Origin: Saprospiraceae bacterium
Lineage (GTDB): Bacteria; Bacteroidota; Bacteroidia; Chitinophagales; Saprospiraceae
Length of the DNA stretch: 64,000 nucleotides
NCBI GenBank assembly: GCA_025056735.1
Contig: JANWVR010000057.1
Location: 1 to 64,000, forward strand
Reading direction: 5' to 3'
Part shown: piece after piece, positions 1 through 9,187 of the stretch
How the letters are laid out: the number at the start of each line of letters is the position of its first letter
Position numbering within the stretch: position 1 is the first letter of the stretch
Notes under the pieces: model-generated
Seen by the model: only the letters and a program-made list of their open reading frames with translations
Told to the model about the DNA's origin: nothing
Databases searched by the model: none
Program-made: the position numbers and the translations under genes

Positions 1-203
1 ATCGGGTGGAACGGGCAAAACACCCCCTCTGACGCATCTGACATCCTGACAGACATCACATCGCGGATGAGGCCCGATGCCGGGCGTAGGGTTTGTCGGA
101 TGGATGAACGCCCAATAAGCCGCAATAAGGGAAAGCGCCAGGCCGATTAGAGGCTAATCGAGCACGCCATCTGGAAGGGCGCCACCAGCTCTACCCACTG
201 CCC
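1..203. other. window-edge stretch without a gene
   Basis: This is the stretch downstream of the fabH-type gene, which ends at 204 on the minus strand. I see no convincing coding frame, RNA gene or clear terminator here. A neighbouring gene may begin outside the window. Confidence 0.5.
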
Positions 204-1274
204 TCACCACCGAATCAGCGCGCTGGCCCAGGTGAAGCCCGAACCAAAGGCGGCCAGGCAGACGAGGTCTCCTTCGCGCACTTTGCCGGCTTCCCAGGCT
301 TCGCATAGGGCGATTGGTATCGAAGCAGCGGTAGTATTGCCGTAGCGCTGGATGTTGTTCCACACCTGGTCGTCGCGCAAGCCTAAGCGCTTTTGCACAA
401 ATTGGCTGATGCGCAGATTGGCCTGGTGCGGCACTAACAGGTTGATATCGGAGGGCTGAAGGCCGGCATCCTGCAAGGCTTCCAGGATGACTTCCGGGAA
501 TTTTTGCACGGCGAGTTTGAAGACGAATTGCCCGTCCATGTAGGGGTAGTACAGGCCGTCCTGAAGCATTTTGGGCGTGATGAAGATTTCGCCGTAGGTG
601 TCGGCGGGTGGGTAGCCGTAGTCCACGGGTTCGTCCAAGCGGTTTCGGTGGTATCCGCCGTGGCAGCCGGGGTTGATGAAGGAGAGTTTTTCGGCGTAGG
701 TACCGTCGGAATGCAGGCGCGTGGTCAGGATGCCGCGTTCAGGGTCTTCGCTGGGCTGCACGATGGCCGCACCGGCGCCGTCGCCAAAGATGACGGTTAC
801 ATTGCGACCGCGGGTGCTGAAGTCTAAGCCCATGGAGTGCATTTCAGAGCCGACGACCAGAACATTTTTGTACATGCCGGTGCGGACGAACTGGTCAGCG
901 ATAGAGAGGCCATAGACGAAGCCGCTGCACTGGTTTCGGATGTCTAAGGCGCCGGCTTCGCGGTGGGTGATGCCCAGTTCGCGTTGCACCAGCACACCGC
1001 AGCCGGGGAAGTAATAGTCAGGGCTGAGGGTAGCAAAGACGATAAAATCTATCTCTTCGGGTTCAATGCCGGCGCGTTCGCAGGCGATTCGGGTGGCAAT
1101 GGCAGCCATTGTGGAGGTGGTCTCCTCGTGTTTGCGCCCGTAGCGCCGCTCTTCGATACCGGTGCGTTCGCGTATCCATTCGTCAGAGGTATCCATCAGG
1201 CGCGTGAGCTCTTCGTTCTTGACTACGCGCTCGGGCACGTAAAAGCCCATTCCGGCTATTTTGCTGCGTTTCAT
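204..1274 (-). CDS. fabH: 3-oxoacyl-ACP synthase III family protein (FabH-like)
   Basis: This is a ketoacyl-ACP synthase III, which condenses an acyl-CoA starter with malonyl-ACP to begin fatty acid synthesis in the cytoplasm. The thiolase-fold triad is visible: Cys116 in RNQCSGF, His in VPHQANLRI and Asn in YGNTTAAS. I chose the ATG at 1274 (MKRSKIAGMG) because a longer frame opening at 1346 would overlap the end of the upstream helicase and adds a non-family N-terminus. The resulting 356 aa is somewhat longer than the usual 320-330, with extra residues around the region reading YGYPPADTYGEIF. It lies 16 nt behind the helicase gene on the same strand, so they are probably co-transcribed. It could be a specialised FabH paralogue rather than the housekeeping enzyme. 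Confidence 0.88.
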   Translation of the reverse strand: MKRSKIAGMGFYVPERVVKNEELTRLMDTSDEWIRERTGIEERRYGRKHEETTSTMAAIATRIACERAGIEPEEIDFIVFATLSPDYYFPGCGVLVQRELGITHREAGALDIRNQCSGFVYGLSIADQFVRTGMYKNVLVVGSEMHSMGLDFSTRGRNVTVIFGDGAGAAIVQPSEDPERGILTTRLHSDGTYAEKLSFINPGCHGGYHRNRLDEPVDYGYPPADTYGEIFITPKMLQDGLYYPYMDGQFVFKLAVQKFPEVILEALQDAGLQPSDINLLVPHQANLRISQFVQKRLGLRDDQVWNNIQRYGNTTAASIPIALCEAWEAGKVREGDLVCLAAFGSGFTWASALIRW

Positions 1275-1290
1275 GAAAGATTGACTGTTT

Positions 1291-4200
1291 TTACGACGGT
1301 GTTGACGAATTAATTTCGGAAACAAAGTTGGCAAATGTTTGCTCATCGGCGCTCTGAAATTGCTCCACTGACAGAGCGTATTGCTGGATAAAGGCGCGAT
1401 AGCGAGGGTCTTCGCTCAAGACTTTGGGATTGCCCACCACGATGAGGCGCTCGCGGGCGCGCGTGAGGGCGACGTTGAGCTTGCGGTCTACGCCGTCGGC
1501 AGAGAGGCTCACTAAGCGGTGCAATTGCTGTTTGCTGTGTACGCAGCAGGAGACGAGGATAACATCGCGCGCGCCGCCCTGGTAGCGCTCTACGGTGTCA
1601 ATGGTCAGCTCGTCGGGGTCGAGGCCCACTTCTGCCAGTGCCTGTCGGATTTGCGCAATCTGCGCGCGCCAGGGCGTGATGATGCCCACGCTGCGTTCAG
1701 GGTTCCAGGGTTGGCCCATGCGTTCGGCCTGCTGGCGGAAGTAGCGGGTAAGAAGGGCGATCCAGCGCGCCTCTTCGGCAGACACGCGCTGGTGGGGCAG
1801 GGCGTTGGGCGACGTTACCGGCAGAAAACACACGCGCTGGCCCAGGGGGTCGCCGGTCAAGGGCAGGTGTTGGCGTTCGCCCCAGGGCGGCGGCAGCGTG
1901 TGCAGACATCCGCCGTAGAAGTGCTGACTGGGAAACGCCATGATGTCGGCGTGCATGCGGCCCTGCCGCGACAGCAGGCCGTAGTGCCGGTGCAAACCAT
2001 GCTGCTTGCAGTAGCGGTAGAGCCGCTCAAAGTAGGAGTCGCGTAGGTCGGTCAGGCCAATAGCGTTCAAGTCGGGGTCGTCCACGCGCGTGTGTTCGGG
2101 CTCTTGGGCCACCACGGCGGGCAGCTGGCAATGGTCGCCAATGAGCACCACATGCTGGAAGCGCGTGAGCAGCCCGATGAGCTGCGGCTCCAGAATTTGC
2201 GATGCCTCGTCCACAATGAGCCGTTGGAAGGTCTTGATTTTGAGCAGGCTATCGCTTTGCGCAAAGGAGGACGCCGTGCTGACGAAAAGGCGAACAGGGT
2301 CTAATACCGCCCGCAGTTCAGCGCGCGTTGTGGCCGAAGCGATGCGCTGGCTCAGCAGGCGGTCGCGAAAGCGTTCGCCCGTGGCAAACGGAGCGCCTAT
2401 GCGAATATAGTCTATCTCCAAGGCTTCGAGCACCTCGCACATTTCATCCACAGCCCGGTTGGTATAGGCCAGCAGGACGAGGTTGTCCTGCGTGTTATGC
2501 AGCACCCATCGCACGATGTCGCGCAGCATGATGCTCGTCTTGCCCGTGCCGGGCGGCCCCCACAGGAGGAAAAAATGAGGCGCTGTGGCAATGTACTCGG
2601 CGCTGAGATTTTCCTCTGCCGGCGCTGCTTTTTCGTCGGCGGCTGTCGGGCATAGCCAGCGGGCGCGTATCAACGGAGGCGCTTTGGCCCATTCGTAGAG
2701 GCTGCGGTAGAGCGACGAAAAGCCGCCCTCCAACGAGTCGGGCTCCAAGTTCCAGCGCCGGTGGGCTTCAAAGGGCTTCAGGTTGAACTGCCGCGCGCGC
2801 AGCTGCACCGTTACGTGCCGGGCGCCCAACTCTACAATAGTGCATTTGATGACCTGGTGCTGCAGCACCGTAGCAGCTTCGTCGTCGGCCGGATAAAGAA
2901 CAGCCAGGTCGCCTACGCGAAAGTTGGCCAACGGGTTGGTCTTTTCCGTTCGGCGAAACACGATCGTCGGCTCGGCCTGATTGGCCCGGTTTTCTATTAG
3001 TTCCATTTGAGCCAGAATGGCAAAGGCATCCTGCTTGTCTGCCAAGCTGTTGCGCCACAGGGCAGCGCTGCCGCCAAAGGCGTCTGTGCCTTCAGCGCCC
3101 ACTTTGGCTTGCCAGTGCTCGCGGGCGATGAAGCCAGCAAAGGCGTTGAAGTACTTTCTCTCCACCGCATTCAGGGCAGAGTACACGGCGGCAAACTGGG
3201 CGACTTCCTTGAGGGTAAAATCGTTCGTATCCGGCGCCGCCTCGGCCATTTTGCGCAGCCGCTCAAAAAGCGGCACCTGCAGTTGCCCGGGTCGGATGCC
3301 CGTCAGCAGCCGTTCAATGGCGACCAGCTGGTTGCGCACCTGAAGCGCCTCCCACTGCTCCGGCTCCACGGTAGGGCCAAAGCGCAGGTGTTGCGTTTCT
3401 ACTCCGGAATACAGGATGTACTTGGCCGGGTCTATGGTCGCTCCAAACACCGAGCGCGCCAGCAAGTCGTACAACAGGGTTTGGGTGAAATGGCTCCGCG
3501 AGATGCCATAAGCGTTGGGCCGAAACGGCTGGCCGCTTTTGAGCTCCACAATGGCAGCCCGCTCGCCGTCGCGGTAAAAGAGGTCTAACCGGCCTTGCAG
3601 GCCGTATTTTTGGCTATAAAAAGTGGGTTCCAGCACGCAATGCGCCGGCTCGATGCCCTGCTGTCGGAAACCCGTCTGGGCCATGACCTTCAGGTTTGTG
3701 TAGTGCAACTGAGCCCTGTTGACCACATCTTTTGCCTCCTGGTCCGACATGGGGGCATACACGAGCGGATAGAGGGCGAAGGTCTCGCGTATCAGCGACG
3801 CAAACTCCGCGTCGGGTTCGTTCATTAGCCGGTCTAAAAAGTAGTTGGCGATGTTACCCACCAAGGCCGCTGCAGACATTTCATAGGGCAGGAATTTTTT
3901 AACTAAAAAACCCATAGGCTCTACCCGATCGGGCAGGAAGCGCTCGGCCACGTGGGTAACATCCACCAAATAGTCGGGCTCCACGACGAAGGCGCGCGGG
4001 CGGTAATCGCCTGCCTGGTCAATGTCCACGTCTATGAGGTTGACCGTTACGGGCAACGGAAAGGCCTTTTGCAGCAGCTGGATGGTTGGCGTGAAGTTTT
4101 CGTTTCGATCCGATAGGTGATACCGCACGCGGATGAGCGCCTCGGGCCGTTCCTCGTCGTAGGCCAACAGGCAGCGCTCCTCGGGCACGTTTTCGACAAC

Positions 4201-4638
4201 CACAACGCGCGCCTGCGCTCGATGTGCCGCTATCCCGACCGCCTCGAAGGCCCATTCGCCAGCGGCAGGCAAAAGCGCCTCTACTGCCGCAGGGGCGGGC
4301 TGCCCCGACAGCCCCCGCACGGCCTCAACCAACGCCCACACGCCCAGGGCAGCATCGTGGCTGCTGACGCTCCGTTGCCCGGCCCGGATGCGCGCCGCCG
4401 TACGTCGAAAGTAGTGAATGACGCGCAGCGCCTCCGCCGATAGCCGATGCTTATGTCCCACATAACTGATGCGCGCAAACAAAGTGCTGAACGTCAGCTG
4501 CTCAGCTTTCGTAACCTCCACAAAAAGCCGCTCTTGAAGGTCGGCTAAGGCCAGCACCTTCTCCGACGGCCCCCAGCCAGGGTGCGTCGCTAAGCGAACA
4601 ACCTCCCGGTAAACAGCGTGCGCTAATTCTGGCGTCAT
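1291..4638 (-). CDS. Dna2-like nuclease-helicase (RecB-type nuclease fused to SF1B helicase)
   Basis: This 1115-residue protein joins two parts. Around residues 345-370 there is a PD-(D/E)XK nuclease signature of the RecB/Cas4 type (GRLDLFY followed by AIVELKSG). From about residue 690 there is a Upf1/Dna2-type superfamily 1 helicase: Walker A GPPGTGKTS near 693, Walker B VDEASQ near 808, then TVERYQGGARD and VALTRARERLIVVGN near the end. Proteins with this order process DNA flaps and broken ends. The first 340 residues are not recognisable to me. A -7 box ends four bases before the ATG, so the mRNA may be almost leaderless. It is divergent from dnaX and heads a likely operon with the fabH-like gene. 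The exact pathway is inferred from architecture only. Confidence 0.85.
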   Translation of the reverse strand: MTPELAHAVYREVVRLATHPGWGPSEKVLALADLQERLFVEVTKAEQLTFSTLFARISYVGHKHRLSAEALRVIHYFRRTAARIRAGQRSVSSHDAALGVWALVEAVRGLSGQPAPAAVEALLPAAGEWAFEAVGIAAHRAQARVVVVENVPEERCLLAYDEERPEALIRVRYHLSDRNENFTPTIQLLQKAFPLPVTVNLIDVDIDQAGDYRPRAFVVEPDYLVDVTHVAERFLPDRVEPMGFLVKKFLPYEMSAAALVGNIANYFLDRLMNEPDAEFASLIRETFALYPLVYAPMSDQEAKDVVNRAQLHYTNLKVMAQTGFRQQGIEPAHCVLEPTFYSQKYGLQGRLDLFYRDGERAAIVELKSGQPFRPNAYGISRSHFTQTLLYDLLARSVFGATIDPAKYILYSGVETQHLRFGPTVEPEQWEALQVRNQLVAIERLLTGIRPGQLQVPLFERLRKMAEAAPDTNDFTLKEVAQFAAVYSALNAVERKYFNAFAGFIAREHWQAKVGAEGTDAFGGSAALWRNSLADKQDAFAILAQMELIENRANQAEPTIVFRRTEKTNPLANFRVGDLAVLYPADDEAATVLQHQVIKCTIVELGARHVTVQLRARQFNLKPFEAHRRWNLEPDSLEGGFSSLYRSLYEWAKAPPLIRARWLCPTAADEKAAPAEENLSAEYIATAPHFFLLWGPPGTGKTSIMLRDIVRWVLHNTQDNLVLLAYTNRAVDEMCEVLEALEIDYIRIGAPFATGERFRDRLLSQRIASATTRAELRAVLDPVRLFVSTASSFAQSDSLLKIKTFQRLIVDEASQILEPQLIGLLTRFQHVVLIGDHCQLPAVVAQEPEHTRVDDPDLNAIGLTDLRDSYFERLYRYCKQHGLHRHYGLLSRQGRMHADIMAFPSQHFYGGCLHTLPPPWGERQHLPLTGDPLGQRVCFLPVTSPNALPHQRVSAEEARWIALLTRYFRQQAERMGQPWNPERSVGIITPWRAQIAQIRQALAEVGLDPDELTIDTVERYQGGARDVILVSCCVHSKQQLHRLVSLSADGVDRKLNVALTRARERLIVVGNPKVLSEDPRYRAFIQQYALSVEQFQSADEQTFANFVSEINSSTPS

Positions 4639-4642
4639 GCAA

Positions 4643-4650
4643 CAAAGGTA
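4643..4650 (-). promoter_or_regulatory. -7 promoter box (TACCTTTG) of the Dna2-like gene
   Basis: The sequence matches the Bacteroidota sigma-A -7 consensus TAnnTTTG exactly. Its last base is only four nucleotides upstream of the ATG, which implies a leaderless or near-leaderless transcript. Confidence 0.6.
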
Positions 4651-4788
4651 AAGCGAGTGCGCAGGAACGCAACGCCCCCCCGGCCGACGCTCCTCGCTTT
4701 AAAAAGCAAAATAGCCATTTACGCTTTAGCCGAAGAAAAATATCCCTTTCGTGTGCCGTTCGCCTTTCCGAAGCCCCGCGGAATGCCC

Positions 4789-4796
4789 TACTTTTG
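4789..4796 (+). promoter_or_regulatory. -7 promoter box (TACTTTTG) of dnaX
   Basis: An exact TAnnTTTG match ends six bases before the ATG at 4803. This favours the ATG start over an upstream in-frame TTG at 4794, which lies inside the box, and again predicts a near-leaderless mRNA. Confidence 0.6.
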
Positions 4797-4802
4797 CCCC
4801 AC

Positions 4803-6617
4803 ATGAGCGCCTTTGTCGTTTCTGCCCGGAAGTATCGCCCCCTGCGTTTTGAAGATGTTGTGGGGCAGCAGCACGTCGCCCGTACGCTGAAGAATGCACT
4901 GGCCACGGGCCATGTAGCGCATGCCTTTCTTTTCTGCGGCCCGCGCGGGGTGGGCAAAACCACCTGCGCCCGCATCCTGGCTCGCGTGCTTAACTGCGAA
5001 AATCGAACCCCCGATTTTGAAGCCTGCCAGCAATGCCCTTCTTGCTTGGCTTTCCAGGACGACGCCTCCTGGAACATCTTCGAACTTGACGCCGCCTCCA
5101 ACAACGGCGTAGATCATATCCGCGCCTTAGTGGAACAGGTGCGCATACCGCCGCAACGCGGGCAGTACAAGGTCTACATCATTGACGAGGTGCACATGCT
5201 TTCGCAGGGCGCTTTTAATGCCTTCCTGAAAACGCTGGAAGAACCGCCGCCCTACGCCATATTTATACTGGCTACTACGGAAAAACACAAGATACTGCCG
5301 ACCATCCTGTCGCGCTGCCAGGTGTTCGACTTCCGCCGCATTGAGGTGGCCGATACGGCGGCCCATCTGGCCAAAATCTGTCAGTTGGAGGGCATCGAGG
5401 CCGACCCCGAGGCGCTGCGCATCATTGCCCAAAAGGCCGACGGCGCTCTGCGCGACGCCCTGTCCATCTTCGACCGCATCAGTAGCGCCGCCGCTGGAGG
5501 GCCAATTCGGTACCAGACGGTGCTGGAAAACCTGAACCTTTTAGACTACGATTACTATTTCCAAATCACCGATGCGCTGCTGGCCGAGGACGCCTCTGCC
5601 GTCCTGTTGCTCTTCGACGACATCTTGCGCAAGGGCTTCGAGCCAGAGATTTTCCTGACGGGTCTGTCCGATCACCTGCGCAACCTGTTGGTGTGCCGCG
5701 ACCCGGCCACCTTGCCGCTGCTGGAAGCGGGCGAAAACCTGCGCGAGCGCTACCAACGCCAGGCCCAACTGGCCTCGCTGTCGTTCCTCCTGACGGCCCT
5801 GAGCATCGCCAACGATTGCGACGTTAACCTCAAGACCGCTCGCCACAAGCGCTTGCACGTCGAGATCGCCCTGCTCAAAATGTGCTACATCCTGCGCGCC
5901 GTACCCGCAGCCGATTTTGTCGCGGAAAAAAAAACGGCTGATCCCTCGCCCATAGCCAACGCACACCCGACTGCGTCGTCCGTGGCAGCGCCTGCAGAGT
6001 CGGCACCAACCCCAGCGGCCAGCGCCCCTACGTCACATTTAGCGCCGCCAGCCAAACAGACACAAGCGGCAGAAAAGCCCTTACCTCCTTCTACGGCCAC
6101 CGAGCTCAGCCCTGAAGCCATGCAAGGACTGCGCACCGACATCCGCTTAGGCCGCAAACGGGTAGAGTCCATACCGCTGCGCTTAGAGGATTATGACTCC
6201 GAAGTAGCCGAAGAGGCCAACCGAATGGCCCAGCTCGAAAACAAGCTCTCCTTAGAAAATGCCCGTGCCGAGTGGCAGGCTTTTGCCAATGCCACGCCTT
6301 CGCCTTCCTTGCGCCAGGCCATGTCCGCCGCCGAGCTGCGCTTAGATGGCGACACTCTCACCGTTACCGTGGGCTTAGCCGTGCACCGAGGCCTCATTCA
6401 GGAAGAGATCAACCATCTGCGCGACGTCATCCGAGAAAACCTGCACGCCCCTAACGCCAATGTGCGCGTGGTCCTCGACGAGCAAAAAGCGCCTGCCCCT
6501 GAGCAACCCAAGCCCAGGCGCTTCCTGACCGCCAAAGAAAAACTCGATCAAATGGCTCAGGCTAACCCGACGGTGCTCGACCTGCTCAAGCGCTTCGACC
6601 TGAAGATTGACGAGTAG
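4803..6617 (+). CDS. dnaX: DNA polymerase III subunits gamma/tau
   Basis: This is the clamp-loader ATPase of the replicative polymerase, 604 residues. It opens with the family sequence SARKYRPLRFEDVVGQ, followed by Walker A GPRGVGKT (46-53), a four-cysteine zinc site (C65, C75, C78, C81), Walker B with IDEVHML, and the sensor region TTEKHKILPTILSRC. After the three AAA+/clamp-loader domains comes an Ala/Pro-rich linker (about 375-430) and a tau-like C-terminal segment. No internal frameshift signal for a short gamma form is obvious. The start at 4803 is set by family alignment and the abutting promoter. The gene converges on the hibernation factor gene with 17 bases between the stops. Confidence 0.95.
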   Translation: MSAFVVSARKYRPLRFEDVVGQQHVARTLKNALATGHVAHAFLFCGPRGVGKTTCARILARVLNCENRTPDFEACQQCPSCLAFQDDASWNIFELDAASNNGVDHIRALVEQVRIPPQRGQYKVYIIDEVHMLSQGAFNAFLKTLEEPPPYAIFILATTEKHKILPTILSRCQVFDFRRIEVADTAAHLAKICQLEGIEADPEALRIIAQKADGALRDALSIFDRISSAAAGGPIRYQTVLENLNLLDYDYYFQITDALLAEDASAVLLLFDDILRKGFEPEIFLTGLSDHLRNLLVCRDPATLPLLEAGENLRERYQRQAQLASLSFLLTALSIANDCDVNLKTARHKRLHVEIALLKMCYILRAVPAADFVAEKKTADPSPIANAHPTASSVAAPAESAPTPAASAPTSHLAPPAKQTQAAEKPLPPSTATELSPEAMQGLRTDIRLGRKRVESIPLRLEDYDSEVAEEANRMAQLENKLSLENARAEWQAFANATPSPSLRQAMSAAELRLDGDTLTVTVGLAVHRGLIQEEINHLRDVIRENLHAPNANVRVVLDEQKAPAPEQPKPRRFLTAKEKLDQMAQANPTVLDLLKRFDLKIDE

Positions 6618-6634
6618 CCGCCTCGTCGGCTGCT

Positions 6635-6961
6635 TTATTCGTGTGGGTTAAGCGCAGTTGCCTTCTCCGGCTCGTAGCCATATCGCTTATCCTTGTACCG
6701 CGCCAACTGGCGGCGAAGGGTATCCATCGAAGCATTAATCGCCGACTCAAACGTCGTGCTGCTCTTGCGGTCAATCAGCCAACCGCCTGGCACGTGCATC
6801 TGCACCTCCGCTACCTTACCGCCCTTCTTTTCTTCCATTAAACGCACATCAACACCCTCAATTCGATGATATATTTTGTGCAGTCGCTGTAACTTAAGGT
6901 GAATGTATTTCACTAATCTTTCATCTGCCTGACAGTGCAGGGTTCTCACGTTAATGTTCAT
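6635..6961 (-). CDS. hpf: ribosome hibernation-promoting factor, short form (HPF/RaiA family)
   Basis: This S30AE-family protein of about 108 residues binds the 30S subunit and silences ribosomes in slow growth. The pattern is typical: a beta strand start (MNINVRTLHCQAD), YIHLKLQRLHKIY, then a second strand-helix unit ending with DTLRRQLARYKDKR. It lacks the long C-terminal dimerisation domain, so it is the short type. The start at 6961 is preferred; an in-frame ATG at 6970 would add three residues. A -7 box lies about 40 bases upstream. Confidence 0.88.
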   Translation of the reverse strand: MNINVRTLHCQADERLVKYIHLKLQRLHKIYHRIEGVDVRLMEEKKGGKVAEVQMHVPGGWLIDRKSSTTFESAINASMDTLRRQLARYKDKRYGYEPEKATALNPHE

Positions 6962-7252
6962 AAGCCTCAAAAAATTTAACGGTTAAAAGATGCGCGTTTT
7001 CAAACGTATATTTTGACAAGAATGAGGATGTTACTCTGAAGATTTTTCTGCGGGGCAACATTACAACGTTATTGAAATATGGCGCAACATTTCCAGATTT
7101 TTTTTATTTAACGCGCCAAAGCGCGGATATTTCCTTGTTTTGCTGTGCCAAAAAGCGGGTTCAAAGAGAACGAGAAAAGTCGCTCGCTTGCGTGTGTCTT
7201 CACTAAAAAAGTTTGCAGTTTTGCTCATCCATTGCCAAAACCATAAAAAAAG
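6962..7252. other. AT-rich divergent intergenic region
   Basis: This 291-base gap separates the hibernation factor from the aldehyde dehydrogenase. It holds the minus-strand promoter box at 7001-7008 and several A/T runs. No convincing plus-strand -7 box or structured RNA was found. Confidence 0.5.
7001..7008 (-). promoter_or_regulatory. -7 promoter box (TACGTTTG) of hpf
   Basis: An exact TAnnTTTG match on the minus strand, giving a leader of roughly 33 bases to the ATG at 6961. Confidence 0.5.
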
Positions 7253-8695
7253 ATGGACTCTTTTACGCTACATACTCAAACCTGGCACGCGCGTTTGAAT
7301 GCGCTTTTTGAGCGCCAGCGCCAGCATCAGTACACAGTGGCGCGCACTACTGCTCGCGAGCGCAAAGCCAAATTGCGCGCGCTGCACGCTGCCCTTATCC
7401 GAAATCGGAAAGCCATTCGGGACGCTATGTGGGCCGACTTCCGGAAGTCACCTATGGAAACGGATGTAACCGAGATTGCCGCCACGACGGGTGAAATCCG
7501 CCATGCCCTGCGACACCTGTCGAGCTGGATGGCGCCGCGGCGCGTGGGCGTTCGGTTGCCCCTAATAGGCTCTACGGCCTGGATACACTACGAGCCGAAA
7601 GGCGTTTGCCTGATTGTAGCGCCGTGGAATTACCCATTCAACCTCAGCCTGATACCGTTGGTGTCGGCAGTGGCAGCGGGCAACTGTGCCATTCTCAAGC
7701 CTTCTGAGCATGCGCCGAACAGCGCTCGCGTCATCAAGGCTATCGTCGGCGAATGCTTTGCCGAAGAAGAGGCGGCGGTGATAGAGGGCGATGTGGAAGT
7801 TGCTCAGGCACTTCTGGAGCTGCCGTTCGACCATATCTTTTTCACCGGCAGCCCGGCAGTGGGCAAGATTGTCATGGCTGCGGCGGCCAAACGCCTCGCT
7901 TCGGTTACCTTAGAGCTGGGCGGCAAAAGCCCGGTGGTCGTGGACGAAAGCGCCGACGTAGACCGGGCGGCCTCGCGCATTGCCTGGATGAAAGGCATGA
8001 ACGCGGGCCAGATTTGCATTGCGCCCGATTACGTGCTGGCGCACGAGTCCGTCCACGAAGCGTTAGTGGAGCGCTTAGAGCACTATTTCAAACGGTACTA
8101 CGGCGCCACGCCTGAGGCACGGCAGCAGTCGCCCGATTATCCGCGGCTCATCCACGACCGACATTTTTCCTTTATTAAAGGTCTGCTGGACGACGCCGTA
8201 CAGCGCGGTGCAACGGTGCGCTTTGGCGGGCGGGCTGTAGCGGAAGAGCGCTACATAGAACCCACCGTGCTTACCCGCGTGCCCGACGGCGCCGCTATCT
8301 GGGACGCTGAAATTTTCGGCCCGCTGTTGCCAATACGCCCGTACCAAACGCTTCCGGAAGCCATCGGCTACATCAATGCACATCCGAAACCGCTGGCGCT
8401 GTACGTCTTCAGCCAAAAACGCGACCACTGGCAGCATGTACTCAACGAAACGCGCAGCGGCGGCGCGTGCATCAACGAATGCGGCTTGCAGTTTATCAAC
8501 CCCAACTTGCCCTTTGGCGGCCAAAACCACAGCGGTATCGGGCGCTACCACGGCGAATGGGGCTTCCAGGAGTTTAGCCATGCCCGGGCCGTTGCGCGTC
8601 AGCACAGCCCCTGGCCCACAACAAATCTGTTTTTGCCGCCTTATCGCTCTGCCTTCGTCAAACAGGCCGTCAACGCTTTAATCCGTTGGCTGTGA
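7253..8695 (+). CDS. aldehyde dehydrogenase, class 3-like
   Basis: This NAD(P)-dependent enzyme oxidises aldehydes to acids. At 480 aa it fits the compact ALDH3/coniferyl-aldehyde dehydrogenase type. Visible motifs are the cofactor-binding APWNYPFNL, the FTGSPAVGK loop, the general base Glu221 in LELGGKSP and the nucleophile Cys255 in NAGQICIAPDY. The C-terminus LPFGGQNHSGIGRYHGEWGF is also typical. The substrate cannot be read from sequence; fatty or aromatic aldehydes are usual for this class. It stands alone with 61 bases to the next gene. Confidence 0.92.
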   Translation: MDSFTLHTQTWHARLNALFERQRQHQYTVARTTARERKAKLRALHAALIRNRKAIRDAMWADFRKSPMETDVTEIAATTGEIRHALRHLSSWMAPRRVGVRLPLIGSTAWIHYEPKGVCLIVAPWNYPFNLSLIPLVSAVAAGNCAILKPSEHAPNSARVIKAIVGECFAEEEAAVIEGDVEVAQALLELPFDHIFFTGSPAVGKIVMAAAAKRLASVTLELGGKSPVVVDESADVDRAASRIAWMKGMNAGQICIAPDYVLAHESVHEALVERLEHYFKRYYGATPEARQQSPDYPRLIHDRHFSFIKGLLDDAVQRGATVRFGGRAVAEERYIEPTVLTRVPDGAAIWDAEIFGPLLPIRPYQTLPEAIGYINAHPKPLALYVFSQKRDHWQHVLNETRSGGACINECGLQFINPNLPFGGQNHSGIGRYHGEWGFQEFSHARAVARQHSPWPTTNLFLPPYRSAFVKQAVNALIRWL

Positions 8696-8756
8696 GGTTG
8701 AGGCCAGCACCGTATGTTAGCGCCCGAAACGGCACTTTCCTAAAACAGCGTTTCCT

Positions 8757-9146
8757 ATGGACTTCTCTTCCTTGTTGCAAAACCTATTTAAATGGCTTCG
8801 CCGCAGCCTGTGGCTCGTCTTGGCGGCTGCCGTCTTCTTCGGAGTAGGCTACTATCTGTATCGAAACTACACCATCAGCGATGGCTCGCGCACGGGTACC
8901 TTAGTAAAAGTGGCCCGGCAGGGCGTCGTTTTCAAAACTTACGAGGGCCAGCTGCACCTCACCGGCAGCATGATGATGTCCAAGCAAAGCGTGTGGGACT
9001 TCTCCGTCCAGGGCGGCGACGTCTATCAGCGACTCCAGCAATGGGAGGGCCGCACCGTGCGCTGCTACTACCGGGAAAAAGTGGACGCCTTCCCCTGGCA
9101 AGGCAAAACAAATTTCCTGGTTTACAGGGCGGAATTGTTAGAGTAA
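8757..9146 (+). CDS. small membrane-anchored protein of a conserved Bacteroidota family
   Basis: This 129-residue protein has one N-terminal membrane helix (about 17-36, LWLVLAAAVFFGVGYYLY) after a short cytoplasmic stretch, then a soluble domain with GVVFKTYEGQLHLTG, WDFSV and AFPWQGKTNFLVY. I recognise the pattern from short Bacteroidota proteins that databases sometimes label 6-phosphogluconate dehydrogenase; nothing here supports such an enzyme. It follows the aldehyde dehydrogenase in the same direction and may share its transcript. Function unknown. Confidence 0.75.
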   Translation: MDFSSLLQNLFKWLRRSLWLVLAAAVFFGVGYYLYRNYTISDGSRTGTLVKVARQGVVFKTYEGQLHLTGSMMMSKQSVWDFSVQGGDVYQRLQQWEGRTVRCYYREKVDAFPWQGKTNFLVYRAELLE

Positions 9147-9187
9147 TCACCGCCCGAACTGCAACCGTACGCAATAAAACGGGGCGC

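Noticed and set aside
4502-5104. Open frame spanning the Dna2-dnaX divergent gap
   Set aside because: It overlaps both genes in the wrong frames and lies across two good promoter boxes.
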